From an uncultured Verrucomicrobia subdivision 3 bacterium (GTDB lineage Bacteria; Verrucomicrobiota; Verrucomicrobiia; Limisphaerales; UBA11358): a stretch of 64,000 nucleotides of DNA. The position numbers and the translations under genes are program-made. Below are positions 8,312 through 16,433 of the stretch, one piece after another. Every line of letters begins with the position of its first letter. Position 1 is the stretch's first letter. The notes beneath the pieces were generated by a model that was not told the origin of the DNA, ran no database searches, and worked only from the letters and a program-made list of their open reading frames with translations. Where the stretch lies: positions 1 through 64,000 of the forward strand of contig CAILMI010000068.1 in assembly GCA_903835255.1 (NCBI GenBank), given 5' to 3'.

Positions 8312-8666
8312 AATAGACTGGGTGCCTCCCCTGCCCCGAAACGTTTCATAAGGTGCATTGACCTCGCTGGGCTGGCGGCGATTATTCCGCTCCGCAATCA
8401 TTCACTTCTTGCCCGCGTGGCATAGCAGTTCTTGGCAACTGTGGGACAAGCAGGGCGCGTCACTCCGTGCGCGCCGTCGTGGTAACCCCGCACGCGTGGG
8501 TTGGCAACCGCGGCGTGCAGGGGACTGCCCGCCCTACCTACCGATGTTTCAAGGTTAAGTTTAACGGACAAATTTTGGAGTTCGGGTTTACCCCGAATTC
8601 TGAAGTTTGCGTCCGTGAGTTAGGGTCAGCCCGCTGCCCTGCCCTCCAATACGGCCCTGAGTGTAT
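8312..8666. other. Intergenic stretch holding a single copy of the composite repeat
   Basis: This gap lies between two convergent genes. It contains one unit of the 90-bp repeat (8450-8538) with its left flank from about 8426. At 8576-8606 two back-to-back copies of a GTTCGGGTTT/CCCCGAATTC motif occur, which also marks the repeat islands near 16.1, 22.3 and 55.0 kb. No gene was recognised. Confidence 0.6.
8450..8538 (+). repeat. Composite intergenic repeat, solo unit
   Basis: This 89-bp unit has two hairpins: GGCGCG with its partner GCGCGCC around TCACTCCGT, and GTGCAG/CTGCCCGCC near the right end, closing with GCCCTACC. It matches the units at 21971-22060 and 22209-22298 in the same orientation, with more differences than those two have from each other. 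Confidence 0.8.
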
Positions 8667-11600
8667 TCACTCCCGGATCCGCTGCAGGGCTTGGTCCAGC
8701 CGCAGCGGCGACACCGGAACCGCCGTGCCTAGCTCCTGCGCAAACAGCGAGACCTGAAATTCCTCCACCAGCCAGCGGAAATCCGCACGGCGACGGCTTT
8801 GCTCTGGCGAGGACGACGGCTCAGCCTCGAGCTGGCGCAGTGCCGCCAGATACGGAGCGAGCTGCCGGCAGCGTTCCTGATCTTTCAACGGATTCAACGC
8901 GGCGCGTTCCATGCGGGTGGCCAGCGCCTTCAGGTACCGCGGCAAATGAAAAAGCTGTGCGTGCGGCGTGTGCTCTAAAAAACTCCGGGGCACCAGCGAT
9001 TCCAGCGCATTGACCCACGGATTGGCGGGTGCCTTTTTAGTGACGAAGGATAGCTGGTCCAGGGCGGAAAGCGTGCGCAGCTTGGACGCAGGGAGCACAG
9101 GAGAATCCCCGCAGCGTCGCCGGATTTCCTGGCGATGTTTCAGGATAAGGCCGACGGCATCGCAGAGCTGCGCGGCTATTCCAGGAATCAGACGCTGGGC
9201 GTGCTCCACGGCTTCCTGAAAAACGGCAGCCGTCAAGAGGGGCGGCACCGCCGACGGCAGCAAGTGGCGCCGAAGATTTTCATAGGCGGTTTCCTGCAAC
9301 TCCGCTGGCGGACAAAAGTCGGCCGCGAGCGCATCGAACCGGTACAGGGCGCGCAGATCTTTCTGCACCCAGGCGAAGTCTTTTTGCAGCGCCAGCTCCA
9401 CCAGCCGCTGCAATCCCCCGAGCGTGGCGGCACGGGCCAGGTCCGCGCTCCGGAACAGCCGGAGGTTCACCACGCCGTCCTCGCTCTCCAGCCCCGGCCA
9501 CGCATAGACCGGCACCCGCCCGGCATCACTCACAGGAATCCGCTCCGGCAAATCTCCAAAAATCCACGACTCCAGCCCGAATCGCTCCCAGTGTTCCGCT
9601 ACCCGGCTCCATGCGGGTCCATCGGAACCCGCTGGAACCTGCTCCAGCGTCCGCCGGAGCTCTCCCAGATCTCGGCTGATTCCGAGGGATTTCAGGTCAT
9701 TGCCCAGGACCTCGATGCGCGGTCGCAAATGCGCGGGGACGGCGTCAGCGCCCCAGATGTCCGCCGGCACCGCTACGCCGTAGCGCTGGCGGAGGAAGGC
9801 CGCCAGATCGCGCGGCAGCGAATCGCCGGCCGGCTGAAAGTCCTGGAGGATTTCCGCGATCTTGGGCGGAAAAGGCATCAGCTCTCGGCGGAGGCTTTTG
9901 GGAAGCGCGCGGAGCAATTCGCTGATTAGCCCCTCGCGCAGCCCGGGCACAGCCCATTCCACACGCGCCTGGGAGAGGGTTTGCGCCAGCCCAAAGCCGA
10001 GCTGGACCGTCACGCCATCCTGCTCTTCGCCCGGCGCATACGCATAGGACAAAGCCACCGGCTGGCCGCCCAGCGGGACGGCATCGGGAAACGCCTCCGC
10101 ATCGAAGTGGAGCTCCTGTCCTCCCACCAGATCCGCTTCGCGGGCGCAAAGAAACGCCGGCCCGCCCCGCTCCCGGATCAGCCGGTTGAGGGCGTCCACA
10201 GAGGAAATGTTTTGAATGCGCTGGGCGTAGAAATCAAAGAGCGCCTGATCAAGGTCCGCCAGGTCGTGGCGGCGGACGCGGGTCTGCCAGGTCTCAATCT
10301 TCTGGCGAACCTGGTGGTTGTGTTCCAAAAAAGCATAATGAGGCGGCAGCAGGCTCTTCCGGTCCGGTCCGCTAAGCACGCGCGTGTCGTCGGTGTCATT
10401 TTCCTCCGCCGCATCGGCCCGGCGCGACGGCAGTAACTCATCCTCCACCAGGGCGGCCCGGATGAAAATGGCGGCGGCTTCGGCGGGGTCCACATTGCCG
10501 TAGGCGACGGGAATCCTGCGGATTTCCAGCCCGTGAAGGGTGGAGCGCTCATCGACCAGCACTGCGCCCGCGCGGGAACTCCAGCGGGGATTTTGATGCG
10601 TGGTTTTACAGAGATGCGGCGCGAGCTGGAGGATCCACAGCGGATCAATACCCGCCACCGTGCGCGCAAACAATTGTGAGGTCTCGACAATTTCTCCGGT
10701 GACGATCCAGAGCGGCTGTCTCACCGGCGCGGGCCGGGACGGGGCTCCGGCGCGAGAGCGCGCCGCTGGTGCGGGGGGGCGTTCCTGACGGTCGTGCAAC
10801 GCGGAGCCGGGGAAAACGGCGATGGAGCGGTTGCCGGTGCCCCGATAAAGATTCCGCTCCTGGCGCTGCGCCACGTGGGCGATTAGCCCGGTGAGGATGG
10901 ACCGGTGGATGGCGGCATAGTCAGCGCTGCTCTCATTGAGGCGAAACCGGTCCAGCTCCCCCAGCGCTCCCTGGAGCTGGGCGTGCAGATCTTGCCACTC
11001 CCGCATCCGCAAATAGGAGAGGAAATGAGCCCGGCAAAATTTTCGGCGCTGCCCCTGCGACCGGAGCCGCTCCCACTCAACATGAACCGACTCCCAAATC
11101 TTCAGCAGGGTGAGAAAATCCGACTGGGGATGGAGGAAGCGGCGGTGGGCGGCGGCGGCGGCCTCGCGCTGATCCTGCGGCCGCTCGCGCGGATCCTGAA
11201 TGCTTAGGCCGGCGGCAATGATGAGCAGTTCCTTGGTAGCGCGCTCGTGCTGCGACTGCAGCAGCATCCGACCCAGGGTCGGGTCAATCGGCAGCCGCGA
11301 GAGGTCGCGGCCCAGCGGCGTCAACGCCCGGACCTCATCCAGCGCGCCCAGTTCCTGGAGCAGTCGGTAGCCGTCCTGAATCGCAGCGGGGGATGGCGGA
11401 TCTACGAACGGAAAGGACTCGATGTCGCCGAGCTGAAATGCCTTCATGCGCAGGATGACTTCGGCCAGGTTCGACCGCTGGATTTCCGGCTGGGTGAAGG
11501 CCGGCCGTGCCCGAAAATCTTCCTCGGAATAGAGCCGGATGCAGACGCCGTCCCGGACCCGGCCGCTGCGCCCCTTGCGCTGATTGGCACTACTCTGGGA

Positions 11601-12776
11601 GACGGGCTCCACCGGAAGCCGACGGGTCCGAGTGCGGGGATTGTAACGGCTGATGCGGGCTAGCCCGGAATCAATGACGTAACGGATGCCCGGGAGGGTG
11701 AGCGAGGTTTCCGCGATGTTCGTGGCGACGATGATTTTGCGCCGGTTCACGGGGGCGAAGACCCGCTGCTGCTCCGCCGCGCTTAATAGCCCGAACAGTG
11801 GGATAATCTCCGCCTCGCTGCCGAACCGGCCTTCCAGCAGGTCGCCCGTCTCCCGGATGTCCCGCTCGCCGGGCATGAAGATGAGAATATCGCCTCCCTC
11901 AGGCTGGTCCAGGGCCTGACCGGCGGCGCGCACGGCGGCGTCGATGTACGTGCTCTCGCCGCGCTCCTCCGAGTCCGCATCGAGGGGCGCATAGACCACT
12001 TCCACGGGATACAGACGACCGGAGACCTCGATGACGGGAGCGTCATTGAACGCCCGGGAAAAAACGCCCGTGTCAATCGTCGCCGAGGTGATGATGAGCT
12101 TGAGATCTTTCCGGCGGGCGAGCAGCCCCTTCAAATACCCCAGCAGGAAATCAATGTTCAGGCTGCGCTCGTGGGCTTCGTCAATGATCAGGCAATTGTA
12201 TTCCGAGAGCAGCGGATCGCTCTGGGTCTCCGCCAGCAGGATTCCGTCGGTCATCAATTTAATGTAGGAGTGGGGGCCGGAGCGGTCGTCAAACCGGATG
12301 GTGCAGCCCACTTCACGGCCCCACGTCACCTCCAGTTCTTCGGCAATGCGGCGGGAAATGGATAGGGCGGCGACCCGGCGCGGCTGGGTGCAACCGATCT
12401 TGGCCTCGATGCCTAGGCCCGCTTCAAGGCACATCTTGGGAATCTGCGTTGTTTTGCCCGAGCCAGTTTCCCCTGCAATGATTACGACCGGGTGAGCGCG
12501 AATGGCGGCGATCAGGTCATCCTTCCGCGCCGTGATGGGCAGATCTGGCGGGTAATGGATGCGGGGCAGATTCGACTGCCGGGCCTGGCGGAGCGCCACC
12601 GAGGCGCGGACCTGTGCGAGCAGGCGGTCCAGAACAGCGTCGTGCGTCTGCGGATGGCGCTGATCCCGCAAGAGGCGGACCAGGCGGCTGCCCAGCCGCG
12701 CCCAATCGGGGAGCATGGCCTGGGGCAGCAGTTGCCGGATTTCTTCAACGCGCGCGTCCTTCATGTCAGAGCCCAT
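8667..12776 (-). CDS. hrpA: ATP-dependent RNA helicase HrpA (DEAH box)
   Basis: This is a very large DEAH/RHA helicase of about 1369 residues, the full length of the HrpA family. Walker A is GETGSGKT (~residue 102 from the chosen start) and the DEAH box is LIIDEAHERS (~199), followed by SATIDTGVF, the helicase C domain with TNIAETSLTLPGIRYVIDSG and QRKGRSGR, the HA2 region, and the long C-terminal DUF3418 region. HrpA acts on mRNA processing and on stalled ribosomes. A TTG at 12806 extends the frame, but ATG at 12776 (or 12764, MKDARVEEIR) is more likely. It is convergent with the DUF2721 gene. Confidence 0.95.
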   Translation of the reverse strand: MGSDMKDARVEEIRQLLPQAMLPDWARLGSRLVRLLRDQRHPQTHDAVLDRLLAQVRASVALRQARQSNLPRIHYPPDLPITARKDDLIAAIRAHPVVIIAGETGSGKTTQIPKMCLEAGLGIEAKIGCTQPRRVAALSISRRIAEELEVTWGREVGCTIRFDDRSGPHSYIKLMTDGILLAETQSDPLLSEYNCLIIDEAHERSLNIDFLLGYLKGLLARRKDLKLIITSATIDTGVFSRAFNDAPVIEVSGRLYPVEVVYAPLDADSEERGESTYIDAAVRAAGQALDQPEGGDILIFMPGERDIRETGDLLEGRFGSEAEIIPLFGLLSAAEQQRVFAPVNRRKIIVATNIAETSLTLPGIRYVIDSGLARISRYNPRTRTRRLPVEPVSQSSANQRKGRSGRVRDGVCIRLYSEEDFRARPAFTQPEIQRSNLAEVILRMKAFQLGDIESFPFVDPPSPAAIQDGYRLLQELGALDEVRALTPLGRDLSRLPIDPTLGRMLLQSQHERATKELLIIAAGLSIQDPRERPQDQREAAAAAHRRFLHPQSDFLTLLKIWESVHVEWERLRSQGQRRKFCRAHFLSYLRMREWQDLHAQLQGALGELDRFRLNESSADYAAIHRSILTGLIAHVAQRQERNLYRGTGNRSIAVFPGSALHDRQERPPAPAARSRAGAPSRPAPVRQPLWIVTGEIVETSQLFARTVAGIDPLWILQLAPHLCKTTHQNPRWSSRAGAVLVDERSTLHGLEIRRIPVAYGNVDPAEAAAIFIRAALVEDELLPSRRADAAEENDTDDTRVLSGPDRKSLLPPHYAFLEHNHQVRQKIETWQTRVRRHDLADLDQALFDFYAQRIQNISSVDALNRLIRERGGPAFLCAREADLVGGQELHFDAEAFPDAVPLGGQPVALSYAYAPGEEQDGVTVQLGFGLAQTLSQARVEWAVPGLREGLISELLRALPKSLRRELMPFPPKIAEILQDFQPAGDSLPRDLAAFLRQRYGVAVPADIWGADAVPAHLRPRIEVLGNDLKSLGISRDLGELRRTLEQVPAGSDGPAWSRVAEHWERFGLESWIFGDLPERIPVSDAGRVPVYAWPGLESEDGVVNLRLFRSADLARAATLGGLQRLVELALQKDFAWVQKDLRALYRFDALAADFCPPAELQETAYENLRRHLLPSAVPPLLTAAVFQEAVEHAQRLIPGIAAQLCDAVGLILKHRQEIRRRCGDSPVLPASKLRTLSALDQLSFVTKKAPANPWVNALESLVPRSFLEHTPHAQLFHLPRYLKALATRMERAALNPLKDQERCRQLAPYLAALRQLEAEPSSSPEQSRRRADFRWLVEEFQVSLFAQELGTAVPVSPLRLDQALQRIRE

Positions 12777-12915
12777 CAGTGTAGCCAACCTAGCGGGCGG
12801 CGCCAATCCTGTTGCGACGGGTTGTGCGACCGCATTTATAAAACGTATAAAAAGGGACCGGACGAAGGCGGAAGTGACGGTGGGTGAATCCGGCAGGAAC
12901 TGGGGAGGCGGGGAT

Positions 12916-13251
12916 TTACGCCAGGAGCTGATTTAAGCGGGGATGCTGACGTTTGTACTGCTGAATCCGCCGGTTGTAGTGCCGCAGACGGCGCAACGCG
13001 TTGAGGACCAGATAGACGGCCAGTGCAATGAGGCCGAGGTTCAGGAACAGCAGCGGCAGCAGCCAGTGCGTGACTTCGTGGATTTCATAAGACCTGGAAG
13101 TGGCGATCAGCACGCTCAAGACCGAGAGGGGGAAGGCGAAGATGGCGGCCCCGGTGCGGAGCGTGGATAGCGCTGTGCGTTTTTCCGCCAGCAGCAGCTG
13201 CATCTCCTGAAGGATGATCATCTCCGGCGGCGTCTCCGATTCAGGATTCAT
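12916..13251 (-). CDS. Small two-helix membrane protein (DUF202-like)
   Basis: The 111-residue protein begins with a soluble stretch, then LAEKRTALSTLRTGAAIFAF and two hydrophobic segments (about residues 33-50 and 62-83), ending in a basic, Tyr/Gln-rich tail (RRIQQYKRQHPRL). The EKRTALSTLRTG signature resembles YidH/DUF202 proteins, which have no firm function. It is upstream of hrpA on the same strand but separated by ~140 bp. Confidence 0.7.
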   Translation of the reverse strand: MNPESETPPEMIILQEMQLLLAEKRTALSTLRTGAAIFAFPLSVLSVLIATSRSYEIHEVTHWLLPLLFLNLGLIALAVYLVLNALRRLRHYNRRIQQYKRQHPRLNQLLA

Positions 13252-13332
13252 AACAGGATTACCCTATCACATGCCGCGCAGGTATGAAACTTTGTCCGGC
13301 AGGCCTGCTGGACCGAATCCAGCCAGGGGGTA

Positions 13333-13758
13333 TTATTTTTTCAGCGGCGGACGGCTGTCGGGCGCGCCCACGTCGCAGGTGCCCGAGGGGCATTCAGGAC
13401 CGCCAAACCAGCGTCCAATGGCGACGCGATGTTTGGCAAACCATTCATAAAAACGGTCGGCAATCCACCGGACTCCCGGCCAGCGGGTCGGCGCAAGCAT
13501 CCAGCCCAGTCCGACCACGCGATACGCTTCCCGGAACGCCGCGACTTTGCGCACGATGCGCCCATCGGGAAAAACGCCATGCATCACGCCCATGACTTCT
13601 GCCTGGGTAACGCCGTAGGGTGCCGGATCAAAACCCGGCGCGGAGATATCCTCCAAGGCAAGCCGCCCCTGCCGGTCACGGCGCGAAAGCCAGTGGGCCT
13701 CCCGGCGGCAAAAAGGGCATTGACCGTCGTAAAGTAATTTAAATTCCCATCGACTCAT
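13333..13758 (-). CDS. Thiol-disulfide oxidoreductase DCC family protein (DUF393)
   Basis: The 141-residue protein has the DCC motif in FKLLYDGQCPFCRREA, where DGxCxxC is the thioredoxin-like redox site, followed by the usual G...MHGVFPDGRI and an aromatic C-terminal half ending in RWFGG. ATG at 13758 is preferred over a TTG at 13773 because the motif normally lies near residue 10. DCC proteins are presumed oxidoreductases with unknown partners. It is one of three small minus-strand genes between hrpA and the 577-residue unknown. Confidence 0.85.
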   Translation of the reverse strand: MSRWEFKLLYDGQCPFCRREAHWLSRRDRQGRLALEDISAPGFDPAPYGVTQAEVMGVMHGVFPDGRIVRKVAAFREAYRVVGLGWMLAPTRWPGVRWIADRFYEWFAKHRVAIGRWFGGPECPSGTCDVGAPDSRPPLKK

Positions 13759-13864
13759 GATGACGTCACACAAGTGTCCCCTGCCCTTCGGAAGCCGGCT
13801 GAAGACTGAAACGCGCCCCGCCGTGGCTCGGCATCCCCAAAGACATCGGTCGGGCAGACGCGGG

Positions 13865-14206
13865 CTAATTCTTATTGGCTTTGGCGGCTGCGGCCTTGTC
13901 GATGCGGATCAGGACCGCTTTATTGGCCTTGAGATATTTTTCCACCGTGGACCGGCCGCCGACCGAATTGGCGATGCGGACGGCATCGGGTTTGGCAAGT
14001 TTGTAGTGGACGAGCAATTTCCCGACCAGGCCGACTTGGAGATCCAGCTCCGCCATGCGCCAAATCTGACCGGATTCCAAAGGCTTCAAGACAAAGCGGG
14101 GTTTCGAGGAGCCATTGCCATTGCCATTGGCGGCGCGGGTTTTGGAGAGAGCCTTGGGCTTGGTTTTTTTGGACGCACCATTAGCGGCGGCTTTTTTGGT
14201 CGCCAT
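13865..14206 (-). CDS. Small basic conserved hypothetical protein
   Basis: From ATG 14206 the product is ~113 residues. The first 35 are Lys/Ala/Asn-rich and probably disordered (MATKKAAANGASKKTKPKAL). The rest is ordered: FVLKPLESGQIWRMAELDLQ, VGKLLVHYKLAKP and TVEKYLKANKAVLI, and looks like a small helical domain. A frame extension to ATG 14245 exists. The tail/core layout suggests a nucleic-acid-associated protein, but this is a guess. No family was recognised. Confidence 0.6.
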   Translation of the reverse strand: MATKKAAANGASKKTKPKALSKTRAANGNGNGSSKPRFVLKPLESGQIWRMAELDLQVGLVGKLLVHYKLAKPDAVRIANSVGGRSTVEKYLKANKAVLIRIDKAAAAKANKN

Positions 14207-14378
14207 TTTGGTACGCGTGGCGGACGGGCTCGATAATTTCCTCATTACTCATGTTGGACAGAATCCCTAGAATTAACCAGCTAAATTTTCTTCTCTGCCG
14301 CCAGAAAGACGCCCGCTGCCGTAAATTCCGCTCCGAAAAAAAGTTGGCGGGGGTCCTCCAATCGGCGAGGATGGCGGC

Positions 14379-16112
14379 ATGTCGTCCAATCATCCTTTGC
14401 CTGACGCGCCGGCTTCCTCCGCCGAGAACCCCAAGGAGTGGCAGGCGCTTCAATCCCGATTAGCCGTCCTCGAGGCCGGACAGGAAGGCCTGCAAACGGA
14501 AATCAAAGCGCTGCGCTTTCTTCTGGAACGGGTCATCGAGCACCGGCAGAAGTCGCACGGCGAGCTGGTGCTCATCCTTGCGGGATTGGTGAGCAAGCTG
14601 CCGATGAACGACATCGGGTTCACGGTCGCCAAACTGGTGGAGCACAACGCCCATGTCGGGGAAATTCTCACGGCGCTGATCAAGGGCGCCGTGTCGGAGA
14701 GCCTGCCGCAGCCGGCCTCGCTTAAATTATTAGAGCAGTCCAAGCAGGATCTGATGGCGGCGGTGAAGCCGGCGGTGGAGGAACTGCTCCGGCTGGAAGC
14801 GCCGTTTGAGCCGGAGTTGCTGCCCGCACTTATCGCGCAGCCGGAATTGTTTTTCTCGCCGGGAATGCTCCGGGCCAACCGCTGTTTTGTGAAGGGCCAG
14901 GTGCCCCGCGAACGGATCCTCCGGGAGTTTGGCGAAGCCGTCCTCCCGTTGTTCACTGACACCACCACGGATCCCAAGCTGAATCCGCGCCCCAAAGCAG
15001 AGGACGTGCTGCTGAGTTTCAAGCCGGATTTTGAAGCGCTGGCGGGGGCTTCATCTGGGCTGTCCTCCGACCAGCGGTCTGCGCTGCTGGCCCTGCACCG
15101 GAAGATCCAGAATAGCAGGACGGGGGCGGAAACGGCACCGGCGCAGAAGCGGGCCTTTGCCCGGCTCTCGTTCATCATGGAGCTGCTGCACTACTATAAA
15201 AATAAGAACACCGAGGCATCCGAGGGGCTTTATGCCCAGCGCCTGCCAGCCATGATTGAGCTGGTGGTCCTTTCCGGGGCAGCAGAGCGGCTGGACGAAA
15301 AAGAGATTCGGTCTGCCGAAGAGCTGCTGGCGTTCATCCTCAATCAGGACCAGCGCCAGATGGTGGTGAACAACATCGGAAAAGCGGGCGGGCTGGCGAA
15401 GACATTGAAGTTCGTTCTCCATTTCCGCACGGCCGCCCTGCCGCAGCCGGGCCCGCAGATGCAGGAGTTCATCAAGCATCTCCTTCCCGGGCAAAACCAG
15501 GTGCCGGCGCTCAGCCTGCTCCTGCGGTTGATCCGGCCGGAGATGCAGCAATTGTTCACCCAGCTGGTCCGGTCCACCGACCGCCTGTCCCGGCCTGAAG
15601 CCGAAACGTTAAGCAAGTCACTCCGGTCGGAACTGGGATTGGCCGTGCTGGAACCCGAAGCGGCCCCGCCCGCCGCCGGACCCGTCAAGCCGCCGGCCTG
15701 GGAATCCGTCAAGGAACTGATGGCGAACCGGGCGGACCCAACGGCGATTGCCGCCGCCATCCGCGACCGGCTGCATCACAAATACGATGCGGACGAATTA
15801 AAGCAGAGCTGGCTCATTTTAATTGAGGGCGATGTGCTGACTCTAATCAAAACCTTTTGCCAAATTCCCTATCTGCCCGACGGCACCACGGATGCGATCG
15901 CCCGAAATGTGCTGGAGACCTACGTGGTGAGGCTGACGCACGAGAAATATGCGACCACCTACAACAAGGTGGTGAACAGCCTGAAAAACATGGTCCAGGC
16001 CAATCCGGGAAATGCCATCCCATTTAATTTTGTAACACTGGTTAAATGGGTGGATCCGGAAGCCGCGAAAAAACTGAGTGCCGAGGCGCATATTCCAGCG
16101 GTCCAGGGATAA
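14379..16112 (+). CDS. Conserved hypothetical protein, 577 residues, helical
   Basis: I do not recognise a family. The first ~20 residues are Pro/Ser-rich, residues ~24-55 form a coiled coil (RLAVLEAGQEGLQTEIKALR), and the rest is almost entirely helical with many Leu/Glu pairs. A Pro/Ala linker lies near residue 430 (PEAAPPAAGPVKPP) and a C-terminal helical domain follows. There is no signal peptide or membrane segment, so the protein is probably cytoplasmic. It is transcribed alone, with aceE convergent downstream. The helical-repeat look suggests a scaffold, but nothing shows a function. Confidence 0.7.
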   Translation: MSSNHPLPDAPASSAENPKEWQALQSRLAVLEAGQEGLQTEIKALRFLLERVIEHRQKSHGELVLILAGLVSKLPMNDIGFTVAKLVEHNAHVGEILTALIKGAVSESLPQPASLKLLEQSKQDLMAAVKPAVEELLRLEAPFEPELLPALIAQPELFFSPGMLRANRCFVKGQVPRERILREFGEAVLPLFTDTTTDPKLNPRPKAEDVLLSFKPDFEALAGASSGLSSDQRSALLALHRKIQNSRTGAETAPAQKRAFARLSFIMELLHYYKNKNTEASEGLYAQRLPAMIELVVLSGAAERLDEKEIRSAEELLAFILNQDQRQMVVNNIGKAGGLAKTLKFVLHFRTAALPQPGPQMQEFIKHLLPGQNQVPALSLLLRLIRPEMQQLFTQLVRSTDRLSRPEAETLSKSLRSELGLAVLEPEAAPPAAGPVKPPAWESVKELMANRADPTAIAAAIRDRLHHKYDADELKQSWLILIEGDVLTLIKTFCQIPYLPDGTTDAIARNVLETYVVRLTHEKYATTYNKVVNSLKNMVQANPGNAIPFNFVTLVKWVDPEAAKKLSAEAHIPAVQG

Positions 16113-16433
16113 CCAATTGACCCCGAATTCCGAAATAGGGTAGGGATGGCGCGCTTCGCCGTCCCCGTTGCCAAGCGCAGCGCCAGGCGACAAAGCGAGT
16201 GGTGTGGTGCGTGAAACCGGGCACTATTTGTTCCGCCCGCTCCGCGCGGGCGGGGACAGCGCAGCGCGTTGTCATCTACCGTTTTCCGGTACGGCCCGCT
16301 TCGGAATTCGGGTTGAACGAATTGCCGCGGCCGGTCCCCTCGGGTGGGCGGATTCCTCATCCCTCGCCGACGGGATCTGGAGGCGGGCTCCTGAGTCGGT
16401 CGGGAATGATTCGCAAAAGCGTCAGGCGCCGGC
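16113..16433. other. Intergenic stretch filled by a palindrome-bounded element
   Basis: This gap lies between two convergent genes and holds the element at 16121-16314. The remaining ~100 bp (16320-16433) contain no gene that I can support. Confidence 0.5.
16121..16314. repeat. MITE-like element bounded by inverted EcoRI-like motifs
   Basis: The left end CCCCGAATTCCGAAAT (16121-16136) and the right end TTCGGAATTCGGGTT (16300-16314) are inverted copies of each other. The inside holds a strong palindrome (CCGCCCGCTCCGCGCGGGCGG near 16228-16253). The same end motif occurs in the repeat islands at 8.58, 22.32 and 55.01 kb. There is no coding capacity. Confidence 0.55.
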
